From an uncultured Allofournierella sp. (GTDB taxonomy: Bacteria; Bacillota; Clostridia; Oscillospirales; Ruminococcaceae): a stretch of 34,303 nucleotides of DNA. Under the pieces are notes generated by a model. The model did no database searches. It worked only from the letters and a program-made list of their open reading frames with translations, and had not been told where the DNA came from. Position 1 is the stretch's first letter, and the number at the start of each line of letters is the position of its first letter. The translations under genes were made by a program, and so were the position numbers. The stretch lies in the NCBI GenBank assembly GCA_944382705.1, contig CALWNE010000003.1, positions 1 to 34,303 on the forward strand, in the 5' to 3' direction. Of this stretch, positions 16,508-23,495 are shown in pieces.

Positions 16508-17214
16508 TGCGGGTAGACATTGCAACCCTGTTTCCGGAAATGTGCCAGCGTGTGCTGGATGAGAGCATTCTGGGCCGGGCTGCCAAACGAGGACACATTG
16601 AAACCCACTGCCACCAAATCCGTGACTACACCCTCAACCGGCAAAAGCAGGTGGATGATTACCCCTATGGGGGCGGCTGCGGCATGGTGATGAATGCCCA
16701 GCCCATTTATGACTGCTGCATGGACATTATCCGCCAGAATGAGGAACAAGGCCGCCCTCGGCCGCATATCCTGTTTATGACCGCAGCAGGCCAGCCCTTC
16801 AGTGAAGAAAAGGCCAAGGAACTGGCCCAGTACGATAATCTGCTGCTGGTGTGCGGGCATTACGAAGGAATGGACGAACGGGTAATTGAGGAACTGGCCG
16901 ACGAGGAAATCAGCATTGGCGACTATGTGCTCACCGGCGGTGAGCTGGCTGCTCTGGTGGTGGCCGACAGCGTGCTGCGCCTTCAGCCGGGCGTGCTTTC
17001 CCAGCCGGAGGGCTACCAGGATGAAAGCCATTGGAACGGTCTACTGGAGTATCCCCAATATACCCGGCCGGAGGAATGGAACGGCCGTAAAGTGCCCCCG
17101 GTGCTGCTGAGTGGCCACCACGGAAAAATTGAGGAATGGCGCCGTCAGCAAAGCCTGGAACGCACCCAAAAGCGCCGGCCGGACCTGTACCAAAAATACA
17201 AAAAAGAACCTTGA
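16504..17214 (+). CDS. trmD: tRNA (guanine-N1)-methyltransferase, position 37
   Basis: SAM-dependent trefoil-knot (SPOUT) enzyme that makes m1G37 in tRNAs and prevents frameshifting. It has 236 residues. Family motifs are DYTLNRQKQVDDYPYGGG, VCGHYEGMDERVIEE and the knot ISIGDYVLTGGELAALV, then YTRPEEWNGRKVPPVLLSGHH near the end. Two adjacent ATGs (16504 and 16507) are possible starts; the second gives the family-typical MRVDIATLFPEM. Translation is likely coupled to rimM. In many bacteria rplS comes next; here it does not, and no clear terminator follows the stop. Confidence 0.97.
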   Translation: MMRVDIATLFPEMCQRVLDESILGRAAKRGHIETHCHQIRDYTLNRQKQVDDYPYGGGCGMVMNAQPIYDCCMDIIRQNEEQGRPRPHILFMTAAGQPFSEEKAKELAQYDNLLLVCGHYEGMDERVIEELADEEISIGDYVLTGGELAALVVADSVLRLQPGVLSQPEGYQDESHWNGLLEYPQYTRPEEWNGRKVPPVLLSGHHGKIEEWRRQQSLERTQKRRPDLYQKYKKEP

Positions 17215-17248
17215 AAGTGCCAGGAAATGGCTGAATCTGGAAAACTTG

Positions 17249-17276
17249 TTGAAAACTTTTGGTACAAAGCTATGAT
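17249..17276 (+). promoter_or_regulatory. Candidate distal ptsH promoter (P1)
   Basis: TTGAAA (17249-17254), 16-base spacer, TATGAT (17271-17276) within GCTATGATAATG. The leader to ptsH would be about 160 bases. Its -10 region shares the ten bases GCTATGATAA with the proximal element 118 bases downstream. Confidence 0.6.
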
Positions 17277-17365
17277 AATGTTTGAAAATCAATAGAAAAT
17301 TTGCACAAAGAACGGTTTGGGGTGTTTTGCGGATTCGTAGAACTGACAAAAATTATAAAATACCC

Positions 17366-17394
17366 TGTACAATCCCTTTAGAATGGGCTATGAT
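17366..17394 (+). promoter_or_regulatory. Candidate proximal ptsH promoter (P2) with inverted repeat
   Basis: TGTACA (17366-17371), 17-base spacer, TATGAT (17389-17394) within GCTATGATAACA. ATGGGCT (17383-17389) and AGCCCAT (17406-17412) form an inverted repeat that touches the -10 and covers the expected transcription start, so a repressor site or a leader hairpin is possible. Confidence 0.55.
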
Positions 17395-17442
17395 AACAGC
17401 AAAGAAGCCCATCTAAATCTCTAGAAATAGGAGCGATTCATC

Positions 17443-17706
17443 ATGTTTGTAAAAGAAGTTACCGTACAGAATAAGGTAGGTCTGCACGCTCGTCCTGCAA
17501 CTTTCTTTATTCAGAAAGCCAACGAGTACAAATCCTCCATCTGGGTAGAGAAGGAGGAGCGTCGTGTAAACGCCAAGAGTCTGCTGGGTGTTCTGAGCCT
17601 GGGCATCGTAGGCGGCACCACCATCCGTGTGATTGCTGACGGCGCCGACGAGCAGGCTGCTGTGGAAGGCCTGATTAAGCTGGTAGAGTCTGGCTTTGCT
17701 GAGTAA
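17443..17706 (+). CDS. ptsH: Phosphocarrier protein HPr
   Basis: Phosphate carrier of the sugar phosphotransferase system: EI phosphorylates His15 and HPr passes the phosphate to EIIA proteins. His15 is in VGLHARPAT, and Ser46, the HPr-kinase site used in Firmicute catabolite control, is in NAKSLLGV. Both key residues are present, so it is HPr rather than Crh, which lacks His15. The 87 residues are standard. An AGGAG site lies before the ATG. It stands alone: ptsI does not follow, and a strong terminator comes 17 bases after the stop, so HPr is made as a monocistronic message from its own promoters. Confidence 0.95.
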   Translation: MFVKEVTVQNKVGLHARPATFFIQKANEYKSSIWVEKEERRVNAKSLLGVLSLGIVGGTTIRVIADGADEQAAVEGLIKLVESGFAE

Positions 17707-17723
17707 TTTCTTTGCATCGGTGT

Positions 17724-17761
17724 AACAAAAAGAGCGGGTTGCGCGACCCGCTCTTTTTGTT
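17724..17761 (+). terminator. Terminator after ptsH
   Basis: Perfect 16-bp arms (17724-17739 and 17746-17761) around a 6-base loop, GC-rich near the loop and ending in CTTTTTGTT. The mirrored A run would let it act on the minus strand too. The short gap to uvrC also has a small CCCTG...CAGGG hairpin at about 17763-17782. Confidence 0.9.
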
Positions 17762-17852
17762 ATCCCTGCGCCTTGCGCCAGGGAAGGCCGGGTTTAGGTG
17801 ATGTACAATAGGCTGGGCGGCGGTTTGCGCTGCGGCTTAACAGGGAGGAACC

Positions 17853-19685
17853 ATGACAAAAGCAGAACTGTACCAAAAGGCAAAGATGCTGCCTCTTTTG
17901 CCCGGTGTGTATATCATTCGGGATCAGCGGGATGTTATCATCTACATTGGCAAGGCCAAGCGGCTGCGCACCCGGGTGAGCCAGTATTTCCGTGAAGGGG
18001 TGCCCCATGATGCAAAGGTAACCCAGATGATTGAACACGCCTTTGCCTTTGATGTCATTGTGTGCCAGAGTGAGTTTGAGGCCCTGGTGCTGGAGGCCAG
18101 CCAAATTAAGGCCCATACCCCCAAATACAACATTCTGCTGAAGGATGATAAGGGGTACAGCTATGTGAAAATTACCAAAGAGGATTATCCCCGCATCTCC
18201 GCTGTGCTGCAAAAGGAGGATGATGGCGCCGAGTACATTGGCCCCTACACCAGCAGCTTTGCAGTGCGTGAGATGGTGGAAACTGCCCAGGATGCCTTTT
18301 TGCTGCCCCGGTGCAACCGCCGCTTTCCCCAGGATATTGGCAAGGGGCGGCCATGCCTGAATGCCCACATTGGCAAGTGTATGGCTGTATGCAGCGGACG
18401 CATCAGTAAGGAGAGCTATCAACAAGCCGTACAGGGGGCTGTGCGGATGATCCGCCACGGCAAAAAGGATATTGTCAAACAGCTGGAACAGCGGATGGAG
18501 GAGGCGGCGGAACGGCTGGACTTTGAGCAGGCTGCTCTGCTGCGGGACCAGATTGCTGCCATCCAGAAGGTGAGCGCAGGCCAGAAGGTGGTCATCAGCG
18601 AAGATACCGAGATGGATGTAATCGCCTTTGCGGCTTCCCAGCGCAGCAGCTGTGCCGCCATTTTGCGCTACCGCCAGGGCCGGTTGACGGATAAACGGGA
18701 GTTTTTATTCCGGGATACTTGGGATTTGAACCAGCTGCGGGAGGAATTTCTGCCCCGGTATTATCTGGATGGGGAGGAAATTCCCAAGGTGATTGCGGTG
18801 GATGAACTGCCGGAGGACAGCCAGCCGCTGCACCAGCTGCTGGAGCAGACACGGGGCAGCCGGGTGCAGCTTTATGTTCCCCAGCGGGGGGATACGGCCA
18901 AGCTGGTAAACATGGCCTATACCAATGCGGTGGAACGGCTGGCCCGGGAAAGCGGCCGGGTGGACAAGCAGCAGCGCCTGCTGGACGAAGCAGCGGCGGT
19001 GCTGGGCCTGGCCGAGCCGCCCCGCATAATTGAAAGCTACGACATTTCCAACTGGGGCGACGGCACCAGTGTATGCGGCATGGTGGTCTTTGAGAACGGT
19101 AAGCCCCTCAAGAGCGGATACCGCCGGTTTAAAATACGCACTGTAACAGGCACCGATGACTACGCAAGCATGGCCGAGGCCCTGAGCCGCAGGGCGGCGG
19201 AATACGAACAGGGGACGGCTGGCCAGTTTGGAGTGCTGCCCAGTTTGATTCTGCTGGACGGCGGCCGGGGGCAGGTGAGTGCTGTAAGCCAGGCTATTGC
19301 AGGCACGGCGCTGGCCCAGGTTCCGTTGTTTGGCATGGTGAAGGATGACCACCACCGCACCCGGGCCATTGTAACCGCAGATGGGCGGGAAATTGCAATT
19401 TCCATGCACCGGAACTTTTTTACCTTTGTATCCTCCATTCAGGACGAGGTGCACCGGTTTTCCATTGCGTACCAGCGCCAAAACCAGAAAAAGAAATCCT
19501 ACGCCTCCAGCCTGACCGCTGTACCGGGGGTTGGCCCGGCGATGGCCAAGGCCCTGCTGGCTCATTTTAAGTCGGTGGGAGCAGTGCGGGCGGCCTCGGT
19601 GGAGGAATTGCAGCAGGTTAAGGGGGTTGGCCCCCAGGCGGCCCAGAGGATTTATCGACATTTTCATGAAAACGAACAGGAGTGA
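17853..19685 (+). CDS. uvrC: Excinuclease ABC subunit C
   Basis: Dual-incision nuclease of nucleotide excision repair, acting with UvrA and UvrB. The 610 residues show all domains: GIY-YIG nuclease near 15-95 (LPGVYIIRDQRDVIIYIGKAKRLRTRV), a cysteine-containing stretch around 165-180 (CLNAHIGKCMAVC), the UVR motif that binds UvrB near 200-235 (ERLDFEQAALLRDQI), the RNase H-like nuclease starting at YDISNWGDGTSVCGMVVF, and two helix-hairpin-helix units at the end (VPGVGPAMAKALL, VKGVGPQAAQRIY). A GGGAGG site precedes the ATG. The next gene begins 7 bases after its stop. Confidence 0.97.
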   Translation: MTKAELYQKAKMLPLLPGVYIIRDQRDVIIYIGKAKRLRTRVSQYFREGVPHDAKVTQMIEHAFAFDVIVCQSEFEALVLEASQIKAHTPKYNILLKDDKGYSYVKITKEDYPRISAVLQKEDDGAEYIGPYTSSFAVREMVETAQDAFLLPRCNRRFPQDIGKGRPCLNAHIGKCMAVCSGRISKESYQQAVQGAVRMIRHGKKDIVKQLEQRMEEAAERLDFEQAALLRDQIAAIQKVSAGQKVVISEDTEMDVIAFAASQRSSCAAILRYRQGRLTDKREFLFRDTWDLNQLREEFLPRYYLDGEEIPKVIAVDELPEDSQPLHQLLEQTRGSRVQLYVPQRGDTAKLVNMAYTNAVERLARESGRVDKQQRLLDEAAAVLGLAEPPRIIESYDISNWGDGTSVCGMVVFENGKPLKSGYRRFKIRTVTGTDDYASMAEALSRRAAEYEQGTAGQFGVLPSLILLDGGRGQVSAVSQAIAGTALAQVPLFGMVKDDHHRTRAIVTADGREIAISMHRNFFTFVSSIQDEVHRFSIAYQRQNQKKKSYASSLTAVPGVGPAMAKALLAHFKSVGAVRAASVEELQQVKGVGPQAAQRIYRHFHENEQE

Positions 19686-19692
19686 ACCAATC

Positions 19693-20154
19693 ATGCAAAC
19701 CAGCCAGTTGTTTGAGGAGGCGGCAGATTACTACCGCAAGCAGCGCAGCGGAGAAAGTCCGCTGGATCAAAATACCACCGTGGCGTTTTTGAGGGAAATT
19801 CAGGAGATTTTTGGATACATTCCTGCCTATACCCTGGAAACCGTGGCTCAGGTAACGGGGTACAAGCTGCCCCTGCTGCAAAAGCTGCTGAAACTTTACC
19901 CCAGCTTAAAAACCAGCGGCGCTGCCCATGAGATTGTGGTGTGCAGCGGGGGACGGTGCGGCAGCGCAAATGGGGCCTTGCTGGAACAACTTAAGAAGGG
20001 GCTGGAAGCCTTGGGACCGGACCGAGCCGTGCTGCGCACCCAGATGTGCTTTAAGCAGTGCGGAAAGGGGCCCAACATCCAGCTGGATGGTCAGCTGATT
20101 CACGGCTGCACCCCTCAGACGGTGCAGGAGATTTTGGAAAAAGTTGCCAAATAA
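19693..20154 (+). CDS. Orphan NuoE-like thioredoxin-fold [2Fe-2S] protein
   Basis: 153 residues with the two-part architecture of NuoE/HoxE/HydA-partner subunits: an N-terminal helical part (FLREIQEIFGYIPAYTLETVAQVTG) and a thioredoxin-like ferredoxin part. The cluster ligands are visible as C84-x4-C89 (CSGGRC) and C119-x3-C123 (CFKQC), with QCGKGPNIQLDG after them. Such subunits normally serve an NADH-oxidising flavoprotein (NuoF-like) or a bifurcating hydrogenase, but no such gene is nearby. It follows uvrC by 7 bases and may be co-transcribed with it. The electron-transfer role is inferred from the fold; the partner is unknown. The CAGGAG site overlaps the end of uvrC and lies about 9 bases before the ATG. 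Confidence 0.85.
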   Translation: MQTSQLFEEAADYYRKQRSGESPLDQNTTVAFLREIQEIFGYIPAYTLETVAQVTGYKLPLLQKLLKLYPSLKTSGAAHEIVVCSGGRCGSANGALLEQLKKGLEALGPDRAVLRTQMCFKQCGKGPNIQLDGQLIHGCTPQTVQEILEKVAK

Positions 20155-20177
20155 CAGAAAATAAGCAGGGAAATTTC

Positions 20178-20206
20178 TTGACAAAGCCCCCCACAGATAC
20201 GATAAT
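20178..20206 (+). promoter_or_regulatory. Promoter of rsmD
   Basis: TTGACA (20178-20183), 17-base spacer, GATAAT (20201-20206), about 37 bases before the rsmD ATG. No terminator separates it from the gene upstream, so the upstream transcript may also read through. Confidence 0.85.
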
Positions 20207-20242
20207 GAAACCATATGCAACACCACCCAAAGGAGGCATCCC

Positions 20243-20800
20243 ATGCGAGTGATTTCTGGTTCTGCCCGGGGCGTAAAGCTCACGGCTCTGCCCGGTGAGG
20301 ATGTAACCCGGCCTACCATTGACCGGGTGAAGGAAGGAATGTTTAGTGCTTTGCAGTTTGTGCTGCCCGCCGCAAAGGTGCTGGATTTGTTTGCCGGCAG
20401 CGGCCAGCTTGGCATTGAAGCTTTGAGCAGAGGGGCGGCCCACTGCACTTTTGTGGATCAAAACCGGCAGGCCGCCGCTGTGGTACAGCGCAACTGCCAG
20501 GCGGCTGGAGTGGCAGCCAAAAGCCAGGTGTTACTGACTGATTCGGTGCGGTTTTTGGATACCTGCACCCAGCAGTACCATGTGGTGCTGCTGGACCCGC
20601 CCTACCGCAAGGGGATTTTGCAGGAGGTTCTGCCCAAGGCAGCCAGCGTTACCCTGCCCGGCGGCACTGTGTTGTGTGAGAGTGAAGCCGGCATAGAGCT
20701 GCCCCAGGAATGCGAAGGGCTGCTGCTGAAAAAACAATACCGATATGGCACCGTTCTGGTGACCCGTTATGAAAAGGAGCAAGTAAGCGATGAACATTGA
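20243..20800 (+). CDS. rsmD: 16S rRNA (guanine966-N2)-methyltransferase RsmD
   Basis: SAM-dependent rRNA methyltransferase of 185 residues. The start MRVISGSARGVKL and TRPTIDRVKEGMFSAL are typical of RsmD; the SAM site is VLDLFAGSGQLGIEALSRGA and the catalytic motif LLDPPY is near 115-120. An AAGGAGG site sits 7 bases before the ATG. In many Firmicutes coaD comes next; here the next gene is a coiled-coil protein whose start overlaps the end of rsmD by 11 bases. Confidence 0.95.
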   Translation: MRVISGSARGVKLTALPGEDVTRPTIDRVKEGMFSALQFVLPAAKVLDLFAGSGQLGIEALSRGAAHCTFVDQNRQAAAVVQRNCQAAGVAAKSQVLLTDSVRFLDTCTQQYHVVLLDPPYRKGILQEVLPKAASVTLPGGTVLCESEAGIELPQECEGLLLKKQYRYGTVLVTRYEKEQVSDEH

Positions 20801-21251
20801 CGAACTGCTGGATTTAATGGAAGAAACCATGGAAGAAGCCTCCGGCCTGCCGTTCTCCGGCAGCAAGCGTATGGTGGACATTGACCGGATGCGGGATATC
20901 ATTGATGAGATTCGCCTGAACCTGCCCACGGAAATCCGCCAGGCCAAGGCGATTGTGAACGACCGAGCCGAAATTGTGTCCGGCGCAAAGCACGAGGCAG
21001 AGCTTATTATTAAAAAGGCAGAAGAGCGGGCACGGATTCTGGTGGGTGAGGAGCAGATTGTGCGGGCAGCCCAGCAGCGTGCCGCGGATATTTTGTCCAC
21101 TGCTCAGAGCCAATCCCGGGAGATGCGCACCACCGTAACCGAATATTGCGAGAACATGCTGCGCACCACCGAGGAGCAGCTGGCCCGCAATGTGGCCGAG
21201 GTAAAAACCGTGCGCTCCAACCTGCGCCAAACCGCTAAAAACGGCGGCTGA
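20790..21251 (+). CDS. Coiled-coil protein of unknown function
   Basis: 153 residues, highly charged, Ala- and Glu-rich, without signal peptide or membrane segment. Nearly all of it is predicted helical by eye, with long coiled-coil stretches from about 35 to 140 (for example EIRQAKAIVNDRAEIVSGAK and EAELIIKKAEERARILVGEE). This resembles the stalk subunits b or H of rotary ATPases and DivIVA-like proteins, and such genes beside rsmD are common in Clostridia, often labelled ATPase-like; that label is probably only coiled-coil similarity. Overlap with rsmD by 11 bases points to translational coupling. It lies just upstream of the division cluster but is separated from it by a terminator. Confidence 0.8.
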   Translation: MNIDELLDLMEETMEEASGLPFSGSKRMVDIDRMRDIIDEIRLNLPTEIRQAKAIVNDRAEIVSGAKHEAELIIKKAEERARILVGEEQIVRAAQQRAADILSTAQSQSREMRTTVTEYCENMLRTTEEQLARNVAEVKTVRSNLRQTAKNGG

Positions 21252-21266
21252 TTGCCGCAAAAGTCA

Positions 21267-21310
21267 CAAGGTTCCCTGTTTTACATGGTGTAGCAGGGGG
21301 CCTTGTTTTT
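21267..21310 (+). terminator. Terminator before the mraZ promoter
   Basis: CAAGGTTCCCTG (21267-21278) pairs with CAGGGGGCCTTG (21294-21305) through ten Watson-Crick and two G-U pairs, followed by TTTTT. It closes the rsmD transcript and isolates the division cluster. Confidence 0.82.
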
Positions 21311-21404
21311 ATGTGTGGAAAGTTTTCAACATTTTTACGACAAAAGGTTGAATCGTTTGGCAGAAACCCTGTTGAATTTCACAGTTCTTTTTGGGGCAGA
21401 TATA

Positions 21405-21433
21405 TTGCAATTCCAGGGCCTGTACCGTATAAT
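21405..21433 (+). promoter_or_regulatory. Promoter of the mraZ division and cell-wall cluster
   Basis: TTGCAA (21405-21410), 17-base spacer, TATAAT (21428-21433). Transcription should begin near 21440, immediately before the MraZ repeats, and leaves a leader of about 100 bases. Confidence 0.9.
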
Positions 21434-21443
21434 AATTTGTATA

Positions 21444-21468
21444 GTGGGTGAAAGTGGGATTAAGTGGA
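21444..21468 (+). promoter_or_regulatory. MraZ operator: three GTGGG repeats at 10-base spacing
   Basis: GTGGG (21444-21448), GTGGG (21454-21458) and GTGGA (21464-21468) repeat every ten bases, one helical turn. This is the layout of MraZ boxes described in other bacteria, where MraZ represses its own operon. The repeats overlap the expected transcription start, which fits repression. Confidence 0.85.
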
Positions 21469-21537
21469 GCATCTGCTCTCGTGTGCTTGGCAAAGCGGCC
21501 CCTTTTGTGCCCGCAGCAGGGGAGGGGAGCGGCCGCC

Positions 21538-21957
21538 ATGTTTATGGGAGAGTACAACTACACCATGGACGAAAAGGGCCGGCTCAATCTGCCGCCCCGC
21601 TTTAGGGAACAGCTGGAGCAGGGTATGGTGCTCACCCGCTGGATGGACCAGTGCCTGGTGCTGTTTCCCCAGCAGGAGTGGGAGCGCATCTGCCAAAAGC
21701 TCCAAAGCCGCAGCATGGTAAAAACCAGAGATTTGCAGCGGTTTTTGTTTGCCCTTGCCAGCGAGGCTGCGGTGGACAAGCAGGGGCGGATTTTAGTAAG
21801 CCCGGCGCTGCGCAGTCACGCAGGGCTGCAAAAGGATGTTACCCTCATTGGTGTTGGCACCCATGCCGAACTGTGGGACACCAAAACCTGGCACGAACGA
21901 CAGGCGGAGTTCGGCACACAGGAACTGGAAGCCGCCATGGAAGAACTGGAATTATAG
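21538..21957 (+). CDS. mraZ: Transcriptional regulator MraZ
   Basis: DNA-binding protein with two swapped-hairpin (AbrB-like) domains, forming ring-shaped multimers that control the dcw cluster. The 139 residues carry the two signature motifs DEKGR at 11-15 and DKQGR at 80-84. The frame is open from 21448, but the ATG at 21538, with GGGGAG about 8 bases upstream and the family start MGEYNYTMDEKGRLNLP just after it, is the likely start; ATG at 21544 is also possible. Its operator lies 70 bases upstream. rsmH follows after 13 bases. Confidence 0.94.
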   Translation: MFMGEYNYTMDEKGRLNLPPRFREQLEQGMVLTRWMDQCLVLFPQQEWERICQKLQSRSMVKTRDLQRFLFALASEAAVDKQGRILVSPALRSHAGLQKDVTLIGVGTHAELWDTKTWHERQAEFGTQELEAAMEELEL

Positions 21958-21970
21958 GAGAACCTGATAT

Positions 21971-22897
21971 ATGGAGTTCAGTCACATCCCGGTACTGTTG
22001 AATGAATGTTTGGATGGACTGGCCATCGACCCGGCGGGAATCTATCTGGACGGCACCGCAGGCGGCGGAGGCCATTCCGGCCAGATTGCCCGGCGGCTTA
22101 CCACCGGTCGGCTGGTAAGCCTGGATCAAGACCCGGATGCCATTCAGGCAGCAGGGAAAGCCCTGGAGGGGCTGCCCGCTACCCTGGTGCAAACCAACTT
22201 TTGCAACGCACGGTCCGCTTTGGCAGGGTTGGGCATTTACCAAATTAACGGCGCATTGCTGGATTTGGGTGTGTCCTCCCATCAGCTGGATGACGCAAGC
22301 CGTGGTTTTTCTTACCGGGCAGATGCACCCTTGGATATGCGCATGAGCCAGAGCGGCCCCACAGCGGCTGATCTGGTGAATACCGCCAGCCGGGAGGAAC
22401 TGGCCCGCATTCTGCGGGAATATGGCGAGGAACCCCATGCCTGGGCCATTGCCGGGCGCATTGTGCAGCGCAGGGAGGAGACCCCCTTCGTTACAACCTT
22501 GCAGCTGGCCGATGCCATTGCCAGTGCACTGCCTCCCGCAGTGCGCCGCAAGGATAAAAACCCTGCACGCCGCAGCTTTCAGGCACTGCGCATTGCAGTG
22601 AACAGCGAGCTGGATGTGCTGAGCCGGGGCATGGATGAGATTTTTGATCTGCTGGCCCCCGGCGGCCGGTTTGCCATTATTACCTTCCATTCTCTGGAGG
22701 ACCGGCTGGTTAAAAATAAATTTCGTGAGTGGGCCACCGCCTGCACCTGCCCCCCGGAATATCCGGTATGTGTGTGCGGCGGCAAGGCAAAGGCAAAGCT
22801 TATTACCCGAAAGCCCATTGAGGCTACCCCGCAGGAGCTGGAAGAGAATCGGCGCAGCCGCTCGGCCAAGCTGCGGGTGATTGAAAAACTGGATTGA
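21971..22897 (+). CDS. rsmH: 16S rRNA (cytosine1402-N4)-methyltransferase RsmH
   Basis: SAM-dependent rRNA methyltransferase (formerly MraW), 308 residues. Motifs include the start FSHIPVLLNECLDGL, the SAM loop DGTAGGGGHSGQIARRL, GALLDLGVSSHQLDDASRGFSYR, PLDMRMSQ, and near the end FHSLEDRLVKNKF with RSRSAKLRVIEKL. The ATG has an AGGAG site. The mraZ-rsmH order is the classic beginning of the dcw cluster. Confidence 0.97.
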   Translation: MEFSHIPVLLNECLDGLAIDPAGIYLDGTAGGGGHSGQIARRLTTGRLVSLDQDPDAIQAAGKALEGLPATLVQTNFCNARSALAGLGIYQINGALLDLGVSSHQLDDASRGFSYRADAPLDMRMSQSGPTAADLVNTASREELARILREYGEEPHAWAIAGRIVQRREETPFVTTLQLADAIASALPPAVRRKDKNPARRSFQALRIAVNSELDVLSRGMDEIFDLLAPGGRFAIITFHSLEDRLVKNKFREWATACTCPPEYPVCVCGGKAKAKLITRKPIEATPQELEENRRSRSAKLRVIEKLD

Positions 22898-22934
22898 CCC
22901 GTGAACATTGTACTAAACAAAGGAGGTGCGCTGC

Positions 22935-23402
22935 ATGGCTCAGAATGCTTATAATCTGGAACGGTTTGCCAACCGTCCGCTGGAAGACAAACCCCGCATG
23001 CGAGCGGTACAGGGCAAGAAGCAACGGCTCAAGCTGGACGCTCAAAAGCTGCGCACCATTGCGGTGGGTGTGGTAATGGCGGGCCTGGCCATGGGCCAGA
23101 TTCAAAGCGAGGCAACCATTGCCCAGCTGACCAACGCCATTCAAAAAACCAACAAACAGCTGGTGAACGCCCAAAGTGATTACAACTACCTTGCCAGCGT
23201 GATGGATAGCAAGACCAGCCTGAAAAATGTGGAGCAGATTGCGATTTCTCAGCTGGGGCTGATGAAGCTGGACAAGAGCCAGATTACTTATGTGACTTTG
23301 GAAGAACAGGCAGCCATTCAACGGCCGGAAAGCGGGCTGGATCGATTGATGAGCCAGCTGGAGGACACATGGAATGGATTGTTTGATTATTTGGCCCCCT
23401 AA
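22935..23402 (+). CDS. ftsL: FtsL-like septum protein
   Basis: 155-residue bitopic protein: a basic cytoplasmic part (1-38, with KKQRLKLDAQKLR), one membrane segment at about 39-57 (TIAVGVVMAGLAMGQI), then an outside coiled coil (58-90) and a short C-terminal part. Sequence similarity between FtsL proteins is low, so the name rests on topology, size and position between rsmH and the septal PBP; FtsL there recruits FtsQ/DivIB and DivIC. The membrane segment is rather alanine- and glycine-rich. AAAGGAGG 8 bases before the ATG at 22935 decides the start. A terminator-like hairpin follows 12 bases after the stop. Confidence 0.8.
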   Translation: MAQNAYNLERFANRPLEDKPRMRAVQGKKQRLKLDAQKLRTIAVGVVMAGLAMGQIQSEATIAQLTNAIQKTNKQLVNAQSDYNYLASVMDSKTSLKNVEQIAISQLGLMKLDKSQITYVTLEEQAAIQRPESGLDRLMSQLEDTWNGLFDYLAP

Positions 23403-23413
23403 ACACCGGGATG

Positions 23414-23441
23414 GAAAAGCGTGCGCTGGCGCACGCTTTTC
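23414..23441 (+). terminator. Terminator-like hairpin between ftsL and ftsI
   Basis: GAAAAGCGTGCG and CGCACGCTTTTC form a perfect 12-bp stem around CTGG, ending in TTTTC. The T run is short, so termination may be partial. No convincing promoter is seen between it and ftsI, so it probably lowers rather than stops downstream expression. Confidence 0.65.
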
Positions 23442-23495
23442 TGGTTATAAGGGCATGCAAGGCAAACTAAAATCAAAAAAGAGGACTTTACAGCA

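Noticed and set aside
17763..17782. Possible second terminator before uvrC
   Set aside because: The CCCTG/CAGGG hairpin is short, imperfect and not followed by T.
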